Shown: positions 1 through 12,668 of the stretch, piece after piece
Layout: each line of letters starts with the position of its first letter
Numbering within the stretch: the stretch's first letter is position 1
The notes under the pieces: generated by a model
Seen by the model: the letters and a program-made list of their open reading frames with translations, nothing else
Told to the model about the DNA's origin: nothing
Database searches by the model: none
Translations under genes and position numbers: made by a program
Source: Trematomus loennbergii
Lineage: Eukaryota; Chordata; Actinopteri; Perciformes; Nototheniidae
DNA length: 64,000 bases
Assembly (NCBI GenBank): GCA_012861695.1
Contig: JAAOOA010000147.1
Span: 796,510-860,509 of the forward strand
Direction of reading: 5' to 3'

Positions 1-2436
1 GGGGTCACTGCTGATGGATTTAATGTCGTAGAACAAAACGTGATCCGTCTCTTAAATTTGTGTCAACCACAGACCTTATTTCAGCTAGTTTCCAAAATCC
101 TATGGAGAAATCCCATTGGCTCTGAGACGAGGGAACCGGTAGTGGTAAAATGCTAACTCACTTCCGGGTTTTAGGACTCGTCACTGCACCACTCTATTAC
201 TGTGTTGGAAGATATTCGCTACAGAGTCGGTGTGGGTTGCCAAGAATATTTTTAAAGATTTATTGTGTTGTCTTTCTCGTATCATGTTTTGTACCCATGC
301 TCGTATGTTTACTCTTCTCTAGTAGCCCATCTGTGCAATTTGAGTGCCTTTGTATCCTGCATGCCAAATACTAATACTTAATGTTAAAAGAATTATGCAC
401 AATATCCTTGTTATTTTAAGAACCATGTCAAATGAATACAGATTTTTTTCAGAAACCTGTCTGGGTTGTTTTTCAACTTTCAATAACGTATCCCCACATT
501 ATAAAACGTATAGTTCAAGACAGATTCTCAAACAAATCATTACATGCATGCATAACTTACTGGTTCCTAAAGTTAGAAATCATTCCAAATCTTGCCAGTA
601 TAAAACCCTGTCATTTTAAAAAGGTTTCTTTGGCTATTTTAATTTTTGCCTAATGTGTTTTCAGTATATATTTGAAACTTGAGTCCTTGCGTTTATGGTT
701 CCGTAGATGAATGTAAAAAAGCAAAAACACTGGTTTTGATTCAGAATCGTCACTGCATAAATGCTCCAGGAGGCTTCTGTTTACTTTTTTTTCCGACATG
801 AAAATCCTTTGAGTACTCTGGCAGATTAAAGCTGACTACGCCTGCTGTTCCCTTCAGGAGGAAGTAGGCGCCTTGAGTCATGCCTTCATATAGAATAGAT
901 GGTGAGTATGACACATATTTGTATTTCACCTTAATACCAACTAATTGTTTTCACTGGCCAAGTAAGTACATTTCTAACAACATTTATTTAATCACGGACC
1001 CAGGTTTTTCCGGTCACCCTTTTGGATAATGGGCTACACTCAGAGAAAACTACTTCAGCACCACGGACAGCACCTTAGATTTATCAATACTCGGCACATT
1101 GAGAGCTGCTAACAGGACAGGCTACAAGGACACTACTAACTTGCAAAAATATGTGTCAAAAAAAGGATCAATGAGTCAGGCAGAATGGATTAACATATCA
1201 ACTGAACAACCCTCTGACCCTGCACTGTGTCTAAAGAGAATAGAGGTGGCAGGTTAACGGTTGTGGTGGAATTCACAATAGTCTTAACCTTGTGTTGTGT
1301 TCGAAAGCTGTTACCGTTCGTGGTGTTCGCGGGTCAATTTTGACCCATGATTTATCTCAGTCCAAAACACACACACAAAAAAGACTATCATCCAATATTG
1401 TTTTAACTACATCATAACTAACTTATAATGCATTCATAACCGTACAATCCTGTTGTAACTTAATGTTATGGCCCAAAACACATTACACCACATATTGCAC
1501 ACGTGCAAGTGTTAGTGTACATATTCTTTGAGAAAGGTGGAGTTCCCGTGGGGGAGGGGGGCAGAGAGAGGGGAGACCAGGTGCATGTTGCGAAAGATTA
1601 TTGTTACAGTTGATGAAGGGGGTGGGGCTGGGGTGTCTAAAGTCAAAGATGAATCTTGATTGGGCCAAATTTGACCTCGAGTCACCCAAAACAATTCTGC
1701 TGGGTCTTCCCAGACCCGAACACCAAATTATACACTTCTTTTTTTTTAGAGACCTTCAGACTTGGCAAAAATGGTCAAAATCTGTTTTGTAGTGTTTATA
1801 TATAATAATAATATATGAAAAGACAAAACTTTCTTTGTTTACTATTTTCTCACTGATTAGTATAAGGCAGTGGTGCATAACATACTCAGATCCTTTACTT
1901 GACTAAACGTAGAGACTCCAAGTAAAAGCTCTGACTTGAAAATGTCACATAAGTAAAATGTAGTTATGGTTTTGTGGTTTCTTGCTTTCCTCCACTGACA
2001 CTGGAAATTCATTTCAAACAAGGCTACTTTCGAGGTACAGTTTGCGGATACTTATGTTGCTGTTATCTAATTGTGGCCACATTAGGGCAGAAAACAAAAC
2101 GGTCTAAACACACAAAATGAACATGGTATTACATTTGAATAATAATTTACTGAAAAAGACAGAATTAAGAAAAAAATCATTGTAAACTAAACCCATCATT
2201 AACAAAGTATCACAATTAAATAATAATTTACAAAAAAAGACAAGAAAAAGTTATTGAGTTTTATTCAAACGTAATGTAATTGTCAGACTTAATCTACCTG
2301 ATTTGAATACAATACATGTATTTATTAAAATATATAATTGAAAAGTCTAACATAAACTCATAGACTGTATATAAAGCATAAACCACGTTAAAAAAACTAA
2401 CAAAAATGGGGCCGGTATTTTGGTTTGAAAAGTCAA
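1..2436. other. Non-coding flank, no gene seen
   Basis: I see no convincing exon here; the short ORFs lack splice context or family resemblance. Around 1275-1790 the sequence has facing GGGTCAA/TTGACCC and GGTCT/AGACC words that suggest a decayed transposon, but no clean ends can be set. At about 1869-2010 there is a decayed copy of the common teleost repeat beginning with a word like GTGGAAGAAGTACTCAGATC; a better copy lies at 14219. The rest is AT-rich unique-looking DNA. Confidence 0.6.
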
Positions 2437-2444
2437 CCGGAAGT
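2437..2444 (+). promoter_or_regulatory. Possible ETS-type promoter site upstream of zinc-finger gene 1
   Basis: The octamer CCGGAAGT is a consensus ETS-factor site and is typical of TATA-less housekeeping promoters. It lies 1.5 kb before the first coding exon, next to a cluster of GCTAGC/GTTAGC words. A donor-like AAAG/GTAATG near 2733 could end a non-coding first exon. The transcription start is inference. Confidence 0.25.
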
Positions 2445-3959
2445 ACAGACACTGCTTTAGGTGGCTAGCAGCTAAAGCTAGAAAGGTTATCATCAGAGGC
2501 AAACGCTTTTTTAACTTAACTCATGAGTTAGGGGGCATTTATTTGACACATTATGAGGAGATATTGAGCATGAAAATGAGAGAGAAGTAGAAATATATCC
2601 CTGTCTTTCTTATAAACTTCTGTCGAGGGACTACTTTTTTTACCTGAGGGGAAATCAATGCTGAGGTTGGTCAAAACGTCTATTGTCTGTTAAACGTTAG
2701 CTAGCTGAGATAGCGAGTCTTAAACATGCAAAGGTAATGTTTGCAGATAATTACCGTATTCTTTTCACGTTGAAAAGTATAGTGGGTATGTCGCAACTGT
2801 TATTTGTTATTGTTGATAAGCGTCTATAGCTTAAGGGGAGGCAACCGTTAGCTAATTGCTAATATCAGCGATGCTCGTGAACGTCAATGGCTAGCAGGCT
2901 AATAACAGTTTCCTCAGAAGGTGGTCGCTGACCAAAGCGCTGGTCATCTCCTTCAGAGGTCAAATACTGGCTGCTGTGCCGCAGGGGAATCCTCATTACA
3001 ATGGGTTAATTACACAGAATAACCGGCTTGACAATCAGGTTGCTGCTTAACTTAAATCAGTATTAATGTGAGATTTAAAGGGATGTAGAACAAGTGAGTG
3101 CCATTAAGCTAGCTTTTGAGCTAACAAGGCTACTCTGTGTTGACATTCACTTACAAGCACTGTCAATTATTTTGATAGTGAGCACCATGACAGTTCCAGT
3201 GCTTATAGTGTTGCAGCTGAAATGCATATTCTTTTTATAACACGTGTTTAATCTTTAAAGGTAGTATGTCCATCAGATCAGGCCCAGCCATGTTCACACC
3301 CCCCATCACAACAAAGCATCCGCCCTGCTGAAGTGTCCTTGAGCAGGACGAAGGATGTCTTCCAGGGTGGAGGTTCTGTTTGGCAGACAAGAGACACACA
3401 TTTCCCCCAAAGAGATCTGGTGCATTAGGCTGAATGTCTAAAGCTAAAAGGAAATAAAAACCACAGTCACTGAATTCATCTTTGGGGATTTTCTTTATAA
3501 CTGACACAACACAACTCAATACTGCTTAAACATGAGATATAATACTTGGTTGAAATATAATAATCAAATGTATTGTGTGAATTGTAAAGATATCTAAAAC
3601 AAGAATTCAATGTTCACAACCACCATATGTCACAAATGTTTTAAAAATAATTATTTAACCAAAATTAGAATACGCCTTAATGTGATATTTTGAATAAAAT
3701 GTGAATAAAGGAAAGTCAATTTGTATATTGTTCACAGTCGGATTAGTCCGTCAAGGCAAGTTTGGTTCATGCTAATTTGAAATAATGTGTATTATTAAGT
3801 ATTTTATCTGTGACAGTTCTATGATTCACTTCCAGCCTTTGAGTGATCAACTTTGCTTGCAAAATGTTTTATATATACAATCACCTGTTCTAAATGTTAT
3901 TGCAATTCCTGTTCACTGACTCTTGTTTTTTCACCGCTTAAAGGTTGTATATCTGAGAG

Positions 3960-5578
3960 ATGAGCTCTGAAAACCCAGAAGACTTTGGACCAGCTGTGAC
4001 TCTCACTGAGGAAGATCAGCAAGAAATTGGAGGCCTGATCAACTCCGATGGAGAAGAAGTGGAATACTCAGATCTCAGTGAGCAAGTATTTTGTTACACC
4101 AACATATACACTGAGTGACAGAAACAAAAGAGCTCTCTGTACATTTGAATGCAAAACAATGCAACACTGTAGTAAATCCTAGCTTTGTGAAACGTAATAA
4201 TTGGAGTTGACACTGAGTTTTTGTAGTTAGTGGTGGACCCCTGAATGTAAATTACATTCACAATATATTAAGAATTCCTTCTTATATAATACTTAGCAAT
4301 ACATTTCAACACGCTAAAGACAAAAAAAAGAAAAATAACAACTGAAATAGAAGTATGAAAAATGACTTTCACGTAAGGTTTTATTTCATTTCTAATTTTA
4401 TTGTAAATCATGTGTAAAGATTGGAGATTTTAATCAGGAAAACATTATCATACCGACCTACAGAATACAGGACTTCATTACATGTCTGAACAAAATAAGT
4501 ATAACTGTTTGATGTGCTCAGGGACTTACTATTTTCTCATCTTTTTGATCAAACAGGAGAGAATGACCTCCCTGGCACTGAACCTGCAGAGTCTCCCTCC
4601 AAGACATTCGATCAAAGCGAGAATGAAAAACTGTCGTCCCTTCACAGCTGCTCAGTGTGTGGGAAAGACTTCCCGTACGCCTCTAAGCTTCAGCGACACC
4701 TACGCACTCACTCAGGCGAGCGGCCCTTCCCCTGCTCCATGTGTGAGAAGAGGTTTCCAGAGAAGGGCTTGCTCATGATCCATGAACGGGTCCATACCGG
4801 GGAAAAGCCCTTCCCATGCACTTTCTGCGAGAAGAGATTTGCCAGTCAGGGTGAGCTCAGGCTGCACCGGCGGACACACACAGGCGAGCGGCCGTACCAC
4901 TGCTCCATCTGCCTGAAGAGCTTCTCCCGACACTGGCATCTGAAAACGCACTTAGAGGCGATGCACTCGGAGGTTGTAGCGGGCTTCGTGAGGAAGAAGT
5001 TCCCGTGTTCGGACTGCGATAAGAGCTGTAACTCGGCCGCCGAGCTGAGAGATCATCAGAGGACTCACACCGGAGAGAGGCCCTACCAGTGCTCTTTCTG
5101 CGACAAAAGGTTTGCCTTGTCGGGAACACTAGTGAGACACGAGCGTCTGCACACCGGCATCACGCCCTACCACTGCTCCGACTGCGGGAAGACGTTCGCT
5201 CAGCAGTGGACTCTGACCACACACATGCGGACTCACACGGGGGAAAAACCCTACAGCTGCACACAGTGCGATAAGTCCTTCGTAGCTCCTGGAGAGCTTC
5301 GCAGGCACACCAGGATCCACACGGGAGAAAAGCCGTACACCTGCAAGGACTGCGGGAGGCACTTCTCCCTGGCAGGAACGCTCAGAAACCACAGAAGATC
5401 GTGCACACTGAACAAGGATGTGTCAGTTACAGGGGACGTCTCAGAGCCAGTTCAAGGTGTAGATGGAGAAGCATCCCAGCAAGAACCGCCCAACAATACC
5501 AGCCCTGAGGTAGAGATGATACACAGCTATAACATCTCTGTCAGTGATTTCTACATAGCTCCTAAACCTCTTATCTAG
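3960..5578 (+). CDS. C2H2 zinc-finger protein, nine fingers (zinc-finger gene 1)
   Basis: Likely nuclear sequence-specific DNA-binding protein; target unknown. The model is join(3960..4077, 4557..5578), about 379 residues. Exon 1 starts at an ATG in acceptable context (GAGAGATGA), encodes an acidic segment beginning [11 protein letters not shown] and ends in phase 1 at CTCA/GTGAGC. Exon 2 enters in the matching phase after AACAG. Residues about 70-322 hold nine fingers. Eight are standard C-X2-C...H-X3/4-H units and the ninth ends H-X3-C. Most are joined by TGEKP/TGERP linkers; the link between fingers 4 and 5 is longer and unusual. An acidic, Ser/Thr-rich tail follows. No KRAB, SCAN or BTB domain is visible. 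The long ORF is intact, unlike the neighbouring finger gene. Recently expanded fish finger families are hard to name, so no symbol is given. Confidence 0.88.
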
Positions 5579-5934
5579 TGCTAATCCATTTGGAAATGAT
5601 TACCAATTGCGATTATTTTTGACTGATTGCAATTGTGATATGATTTACAATATTGCATCATAATCCTCATTATCATTGAAGAAAATAGATCTTGGTTTGA
5701 GGAGGATCTGTTTAGTTAAGTCTGTAGATTTGTATGCAGGGCTATCTCTGCAGCTTCAAAATACTTTATTCAAAAGGGTATTTGAACACATATTTAGTCT
5801 TTAACAAATATTATGCTCTCTGCAATTTGAATATTACACGAGTCCATTTTGAGATTTCGATGAATAACCCCTTCATTATGCAGCCTTACTCCTAACATGA
5901 TGTTGCCTCTGTTCTTATGAAATTGTCTTTATAG
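5579..5934. other. 3' flank of finger gene 1, no gene seen
   Basis: AT-rich sequence between the stop codon of the first finger gene and the first recognised exon of the second. It presumably holds 3'UTR. No clear canonical poly(A) signal stands out, and no start exon for the second gene is visible. Confidence 0.5.
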
Positions 5935-8900
5935 GTGGCTGACAGTCAGAGTTTGCCCAGTGCAGGTGAGCCGCGCGCCTCAGAGGATCTAACCTGTGAC
6001 AAAGCAGCTCCTCGTGAAACTAAACTGCGAGAACCAGAAGACCGACCAGAGGACAGGGCCGCCAGTCCGCATATGAATGTAATAGTGAAGGAGGAGGAAG
6101 AGGAGGAACCTTTGTGTGGTACATAAACATGAGATTACACATTTCTCTCACTATCATTGTTTATCTTAAAGATGCCTGAGGTCTCAAACATCATCAGAAT
6201 GAAATACAAATGTTGTTCCTACTTTCAAGCCATTGATCAGTGCCTTGGTGTGCAATTGTATAAGTAAGTATTTTATATTAAGTGTTACGGTTTAAAGCAA
6301 ACAAGACATTTACTCTGACCATCTGTACTTAAAGGTAGGGTAGGTGAGAATGGAGAAACCAGCTCGAGTGCGCTAGAATTTGAAAGTACGCAGCCGAAAA
6401 AAATCTGCCCCTTCCTTCAGACTTCCTTACAGAGCCCCTCCTCCAACACACACGAACGCGCACATGACCAATGAGGGCACGAGATAAGTTTGTGCACGAG
6501 ATGGAAGCTGACAGGCAGGTAGGCCATCCAGTTATTTTAGCCGGGCCGGCTCAGATGATTGGTCGTGCTTTTTACAGTACCACGGCTTCCACAGATGATA
6601 TTTGTATGTATTTATTGTCAAAGCATTTAATGTATTCATTGCTATCGGGTGTTAAGAGCATTCCATGGAATATAACAAAAAGTGTTTCTGAAGTGAATTA
6701 CCTACCCTACCTTTAAGTTCAGTGTTTTATTCAATCATTACACGTAGACAGGATTAACATCCAGTGCCACTTTTTTACATTCCCAAACAAGAGATGTTAT
6801 TGTTAGATAATCATGTGATTGCATGAAGGTACCTGAATGCACCATGTCTGACAGTTTGCACACAGAATAGAGATGCAACGTTGTAACAATTATCTTATAT
6901 TTTAAGCCTAGTTACCATTGAAGAAGTTCGGGACCTACTGTGGTAATTTAACCAGGCAAAGAGAGTGGCTGATACATTAAGAGTGTCCTCGAAATAATAA
7001 AGTTCCCCCCCCAAACTAAAACCTAGACAGAGTCAGTCTGACATCTCAAAAACAGTTTAATTAGCCTAAACACATTCAACACCTCCAACAAAAGTACAAA
7101 CACAAATTACAACTGGAGTAATTCTCCGGCAATGTCCAACTTAGAATGCAGTCTTCTTGATATGGCTGAATAATCCCGATGAAAGCAAAAATAATAAAAG
7201 TCACTCCACAAAAGGTAATCCAATTCAACCGAAAACACTGCCAAAAGAGGAAAAATCTCCAAAAAGAAGGGACTCACCGGCCGCCGAAAAAGTGAAATAA
7301 TATTCGTAATCTCTCTGGGCTTGTGATGCGAGTCCATGCTGGTCCTCGGGCTCTTTGGGTCTCAGCTCCTAAAGCAGCCCTACAGTATCCCCAACCTCCT
7401 CCACCAAAACCTTTTCTTTTCCCCCCCTCAACAAACAATTCCCTCTCCCTTTGGCCCCGCCCCCTTTCCCTCACCTGTATCCAATGCACACCTGATTCCC
7501 CTGTCACTCCCTGAGGGAAAGCAGGAGGGGAGAGAAGGACCCACTGCATAGTAGTGATGGCGAGATGAAGCTTTGAAGCTTTCCAGCCAATTGGTTCGCA
7601 AAAGGGTTCATCTCATGAGGCTTCATCTCATGAGGCTTCATCTCATGAGGCTTCATCTCATGAGGCTTCATCTCATGAGGCTTCATCATGGGCTTCATCT
7701 GAACACAAACCCCCCTGGTGGTCAAAGTGTGTAAAACAGGCAGATTGGACATCTCAACAGTGTGCTCTCTCATACCGAGTTCCCAATGAGTAAAGCCTTA
7801 GAATAACTCTAAACAACGAACATTAAATCATATGTTCATGTTAACAATATTGTTTTATTCCAGTTGAATGATTGTGATTGAAAAGCCTAAGGAGGCTCGT
7901 AAACATTGCAAAGAGGGATTTGTATTCCTTAATAATATTCGTAAACTTAACCATATTGTAGCCTGAGAAAGGCTCAACCATATCAAAGAATACATTATTA
8001 ACTACATTATCTCATTTAGCTGTAGCTTTTATAAACAAAAAAAAATACATATTGACCAGTCGTTGAACCAGGGACGCTGCGGTCGTGAGTCAACTGCTTT
8101 CCAGCTGAGCCACAGCACACACGCTGAATCCATCTGAAAACACTGAAGAGTACTTATTCCTGTTCATTCATGTTTTTATTCCTACATTTATTTATGCTTT
8201 CATTTATTTATACTTATGGCATGTTCCGACCTCATATAAGTGAGGGTCTGAGCTCTCTTAATTCCATCGTGTCACCGGGCCCGGGTACAGGACGAGGGGT
8301 AATATATCGTTCTTATTATACATCCATGGGTATTATGAGCGTTGGGGTTCAACCGATCTGAAGCAGTCACGTGGTATTGAGGGGCAGAGGCTTCGTTTGT
8401 CATCGATGACGTCACTGGCCCAAAACGATACAAGCCTCGATATTACAAGCTTCACAAAAAGCTTCGGGGATTACTCGACACACGCTCCGAAGCCTCGGCG
8501 CAATACGTAACATCACTACTGCATATTAAGGACAGCAGTATATTTCTACAGTGATGGCTCTGTCACAACGTTTCTCTCCAAATAGCTATTCTGATACCAC
8601 AATCAAAACACTAAACACTTTCATTATTAAAATGTTGATGGTTTTAACATGTAGGTGTTCTCTTGTGTTTTTAGAAGAAGCTCCTGAGCAGCTTTCTAGC
8701 AGTGAGGATTGCACCATGCAGGAGGAACTGAGGAGCAGCGTCAGGAAACCAACACTGAAATTAGGATAACAGTAAAGGAGGAAGCAGAGGAACTTGTTAA
8801 CAGTAAGGGAATTAAGTGCATTTCAATTGAAATAGCTAAGACCTTGGGTGTGTTCTCAATGTCGAGGACGCTTCCTTGGTAGGACATGTCCCTCCGAGTC

Positions 8901-11602
8901 AGGTCCTTCAGAAGCGAGGCAAGAATCCTTCCTAGCCTCGGAAAAAACGAAGAATGGTGGAACAGGCTAACAGGTGTGCGTCATATGCGAGGCCCCGCCT
9001 AAATGGAGCGCGTTATCCGCCAAAGATTTTGGACATTGGTCCGTGCGCAAAGCATTGTGGGGATTTTAAGACCGCGGAGGATACACATGTGCAGCCTCGA
9101 AATTCCCGCAACGAAGTACGCCGGGCCTCGGTAGAATTCCAAGGATCCTGGACATTGGAAAAACAGTCCTTCGGCGGGACTCGATGACGTAGCATCCTTG
9201 AAATAGTGGCTCTGGAGCAGCCTTCTTCGACATTGAGAAACACCCCTTGTCTTGTCTTTAATTCATTTGACTGGGACCTTGTTCTAGTAAATGAATGGAT
9301 TAATACGTGTTCTTCCTGACTGAATTCAGCCCACCCTTTTCTCTTTTTACCCTCTGTTCTTTGATGCTGAGTCTGCATCCACACTAATCTGGGGTATGCT
9401 GGAAACACTGATAGTATGAAATGCAGTGTCCAATGTCAAGTGATTTTCTTGTCACACACAAACCTGTCATCACAGAGTCGGTTGGTTTAAAAAAGTGTTA
9501 AGGAGTTTAAATCCTGGTTATTTTGGAAAGGATAGGAAAAATGTAATTTATTTTAGATTAAGCTAGTTAAGTAGCAGGCTTCTCATTTTTAGCCAATCTT
9601 TTATTTGGCAGGATCATTCCCTGCAACTTCATTCTGAGTTCAAATACATCCTTGGCTTTGGTCTGGAAAATTCGCTTTTTATAAGCTGTTTTTATACTGT
9701 GTTTGTCTCACTACCAAAAGGTGGTTTCTAAGAAAAAGTGATAGAAAGTGGACTGTGTCTTCTTTCAGTTCACTCTGACTGACTCTTTGCTGTCTCTGAC
9801 TGGTTTGAAAATGAGAACCCTGCACTTGTGGTTAGTGTTGATTTTATATTTCTTCTTAAAGGTAGGGTAGGTAAGTTTGAGAAACCGGCTCGAGATCGCT
9901 AGAATTTGAAAATACACAACCGGAGAAAATCTGCCACTTCCTTACAGAGCCCCTCCTCCAACACACACGAATGCGCACATGACCAATGAGGGCACGAGAT
10001 AAGTTTGTGCACAGATGGAAGGCTGACAGGCAGGTAGGCCATCCAATTTTAGCCGGCCGGCTAAAATGATTGGTCGTGCTTTTTACAGTACTACGGCTTC
10101 CACAGATGACATTTTTTTATGGATTTTTTGTCAAAGCACTTCAGATATTCATTGCTATCGGGATGTTAAGAGCATTCCATGGAATATAACAAAAAGTGTA
10201 TCTCGAGCCGGTTTCTCAAACTTACCTACCCTACCTTTAAGGCTCCTTCATTTCGAAAACCATTTGACCACCTATGAATATTTTGACTATGAAAAACATA
10301 CACAAGCAAATATTCCTTTCGGGTATTACTGAACTGTGTAACCTTGCATCTTCTGTAATAAACCTTTTATTTCTATTTTATATCAGTGGAACACTCCTGA
10401 GATGGTTGTACCCGTTAAGATAGATAAATGAGGGATGCAGTATTCTTTTCTAAAACTTTACTATATAATGTCCGAAAATACAAAAACAATTCTATTCACT
10501 AAGATGGTGTCTTAAAATGTGTTGTTTTTTAAGTCCAAATATTTTTGTCTTTGTCTTATATGATATAAAATAGAAAAATAAGAAAATTGATATTTTTTTT
10601 ATTGCCAATTATCTTTCTGCCGATCCACCAATCACTGCAGCTTTTGAGCCGCCTGTCCTAGGTGGCTCGAGACATTTGGTGCTGCTTTATTTGCCCTTAC
10701 ATAAACTCTCATGCACTTCCCTACTTGACTGGACTTGAATTCACACAAATGAGTTGAAGGCTACTAAGTGGATCATTTGTTTTCATCTACTTGTTTCTCT
10801 TTTCAATCTCGTCATGTTGTGGGAGCCGTGTCTTACCGTCCACAAGGTTCAAATAAGTTATTTTTTCAATCTTGCCTTTTTTTTTAACTCGTCATTTCTG
10901 TTTCCACAGTGTCTGGAGAGGATCCTGAACATGACTCAGACAGCGGTGGGGAAAGTCCTCCTGGCTCCCCGGGGAGGAACAGGGTGACGATCTGACGAAG
11001 AGCTCGTTCTGCTGCGGGCTCTGCGGCAGAGACTGTTACAAGATGTCCGCTCTCCAGATCCACATGCGCATTCACTCTGGAGAGAAACCTTACCAATGCT
11101 CTCTGTGTGGGAAGCAGTTCACCCAGAAAGGTCAGCTCAAAGGTCACCTGAAGGTCCACACGGGAGAGAAACCGTTCTCCTGCCCCGACTGCGGGAAGAG
11201 CTTCGCCCACTCGGGAGCGATGAACCGCCACCGGCTCACACAACCGGGGAGCGGCCGTACCACTGCTCCGTCTGCGAGCGCAGCTTCAACCAGTCGGGCC
11301 GCCTGAGGGAGCACGAGAAGATCCACTTTGGGGAGAAGTTTGACTGTCCCCAGTGTGAAAAGAGTTTCACGAGAGCGTCGAGCCTCAAGAACCATTTCAG
11401 GCTCCACACGGGGGAGCGGCCGTACGGCTGCGACGTCTGCGGGCGAGGATTCAGCCGCTCGCAAAGCCTCCGCCTCCACAAGCGCAAACACCAGCAGACA
11501 CACACCGAGGAGGACTCTGCGTTCAGTGAGAAGAACGAGGACTTATCACAGAGTGACGACAACTCCCCAATTAATATGTGTTTAGCGGACAAAAATGACT
11601 GA
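5935..11602 (+). CDS. C2H2 zinc-finger protein, six fingers, frame-disrupted (zinc-finger gene 2)
   Basis: Probable nuclear DNA-binding protein. Exons: 5935-6118, 8675-8802 and 10910-11602. The first two carry acidic VKEEEEEE and ITVKEEAEEL motifs common at the N-terminus of fish finger genes, and the third carries six C2H2 fingers (about 11010-11490) and an acidic tail. Splice phases agree at every junction if three single-base deletions are allowed. One is near 8730, where the frame moves from ...MQEEL to ...EIRITVKEE. One is in the G run near 10972. One is near 11240, where a finger linker that should read HTGERP has lost a base. Each break makes a premature stop or leaves the finger frame. 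No ATG exon is visible before 5935; exon 1 of the upstream gene could be shared by using a donor at 4085/4086. It could be a pseudogene, but the conserved phases favour sequence error. Confidence 0.72.
6329..6716. mobile_element. TTAA-flanked MITE, family D, copy 1
   Basis: This 388-bp element begins TTAAAGGTAGGGTAGGT and ends with the inverted form ACCTACCCTACCTTTAA. Inverted ends plus a TTAA target are the signature of piggyBac-type transposition (established knowledge). It has no coding capacity. Three more copies lie at 9856, 33263 and 55415. It sits in an intron of finger gene 2. Confidence 0.8.
7605..7690. repeat. 15-bp tandem repeat inside the hAT element
   Basis: About five head-to-tail copies of CTTCATCTCATGAGG, followed by a partial, altered copy. 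The unit contains the palindrome TCATGA. Confidence 0.9.
8055..8115 (-). other. tRNA-like fragment (tRNA pseudogene or SINE head)
   Basis: Read on the minus strand, this has an A-box-like TGGCTCAGCTGG and, about 30 bases later, a B-box-like GGTTCAA. That is the layout of a tRNA-derived RNA polymerase III promoter. The B box is imperfect and no full cloverleaf is evident, so a functional tRNA is unlikely. It is embedded in the hAT element at 7552-8518. Confidence 0.35.
8846..9246. mobile_element. Terminal-inverted-repeat element, about 400 bp
   Basis: The left end reads GGTGTGTTCTCAATGTCGA and the right end is the inverse of GGGGTGTTTCTCAATGTCGA. These give imperfect inverted repeats of about 19 bp. 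A TTG on each side could be a 3-bp target duplication, but this is too short to settle the superfamily. There is no transposase. The element is GC-rich compared with its surroundings. Confidence 0.6.
9856..10240. mobile_element. TTAA-flanked MITE, family D, copy 2
   Basis: This is the best-preserved copy of family D. The two ends are near-perfect inverted repeats of about 40 bp running from TTAAAGGTAGGGTAGG into a GAAACCGGCTCGAGAT segment. TTAA is present on both sides. It is 385 bp and lies in the last intron of finger gene 2. Confidence 0.85.
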
Positions 11603-12668
11603 TAATGTATTTATATAAACCATAGAGATATGTACCAGTAGTAGTATGATTATACAACGATTTTAAGGCAGTGAAACATGAGCGGAAAGAAGGGAAAGTA
11701 AGGTTGAACTTTCACATGAAAAGCTAAAATATTTAACTCCCTGCATTAACAACACACACTTGTCAGGTGGTGTTCAGCAACTAACTACAGACAAACTGAC
11801 CAAACTAATATTTACTACAAACACTTCCGTAGAAATCTTGGAAACTGTTCTGATGATACATTTTAGAGGACGTATTTACTCGCTTTTATCACACTCACCT
11901 ATGTTAGTTGCGTGAAAATATCACTCTCCATTTAGAGTATTTATTGTAGTTCAAAAATCTAATTTAAGGTCCGTGATTTCAATTATTTCCATGCAGTACT
12001 TGCCATTCAAAATAATGATGTATGTGGTAATTGGATTAAAGAGTAATTATGTTTTTGCATCAGACGTTACCAAGGCCAATGAGCAGTCTACGAATCAGGT
12101 GAAACTGGAATTCGTTCTTTGATTATGAGCTACCAAAATATAAAAAGATGTAAATGAAGCAGTGAGATTATAATGTTCATCTGATTGTTTGCCAAAACCA
12201 TTTTTGCCTTATTGTTGATTTATCTGTGTCTGTTTATGCTACTCAACAACCACGTTATGTCAGGTTCACCTGGTTTGGGAAAGTCTTAAGGCCAAGTAAC
12301 TATTGAAAAAGAGAGTCATCCTATAAGGCTGTGAAACAGAAGGGTATAACTTCAAACCATGTCGATGGTAAATGTTGCCCAGTGCTGCCTCTGTCTAACT
12401 GTATTGGACATGTTATACTGAAGAATAAAAGTAAAAGTACTAATGGCTGTTTGCATATTTATGACTGGAGGAGTTTATGTACTAGAGGTACAAATACACC
12501 TACAACAAGTCCTTCATATTTAATATATCAAATAAATGCTCATTCTATTCAAAGGTGTACTGCAAAGGTAGTGCTAGAATTAGTATTAAGCCAAACTGTT
12601 TACTCTAGGTAGTTTTCTAACTAAAGTAATACATTGTTTCAACCAATCTTACCTGGTTTCAACTCATC
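11603..12668. other. Intergenic spacer, no gene seen
   Basis: Downstream flank of finger gene 2. It is AT-rich and contains an AATAAA-like signal near 12423 that could end the transcript. No exon, RNA gene or clear transposon end is seen. Confidence 0.5.

Larger units (their letters stand above)
7552..8518. mobile_element. hAT-type non-autonomous transposon
   Basis: Ends are TAGTGATGG and the inverted CATCACTA. The flanks are CTGCATAG (7544-7551) and CTGCATAT (8519-8526), an 8-bp target duplication matching at 7 of 8 positions, which points to the hAT superfamily. It carries internal AAGCTT-rich sequence and a 15-bp tandem array, and no transposase ORF. It lies in the intron between the first two exons of finger gene 2. 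Confidence 0.72.

Noticed and set aside
3235..3519. 94-residue minus-strand ORF upstream of finger gene 1
   Set aside because: No recognisable protein, splice context or promoter.
8055..8115. Functional tRNA gene on the minus strand
   Set aside because: Only box-like segments are present; no full cloverleaf, and it is inside a transposon.
8675..11602. Calling finger gene 2 a pseudogene
   Set aside because: Splice phases and all finger residues are preserved once single bases are restored, and the same kind of break affects gaa and micall2.
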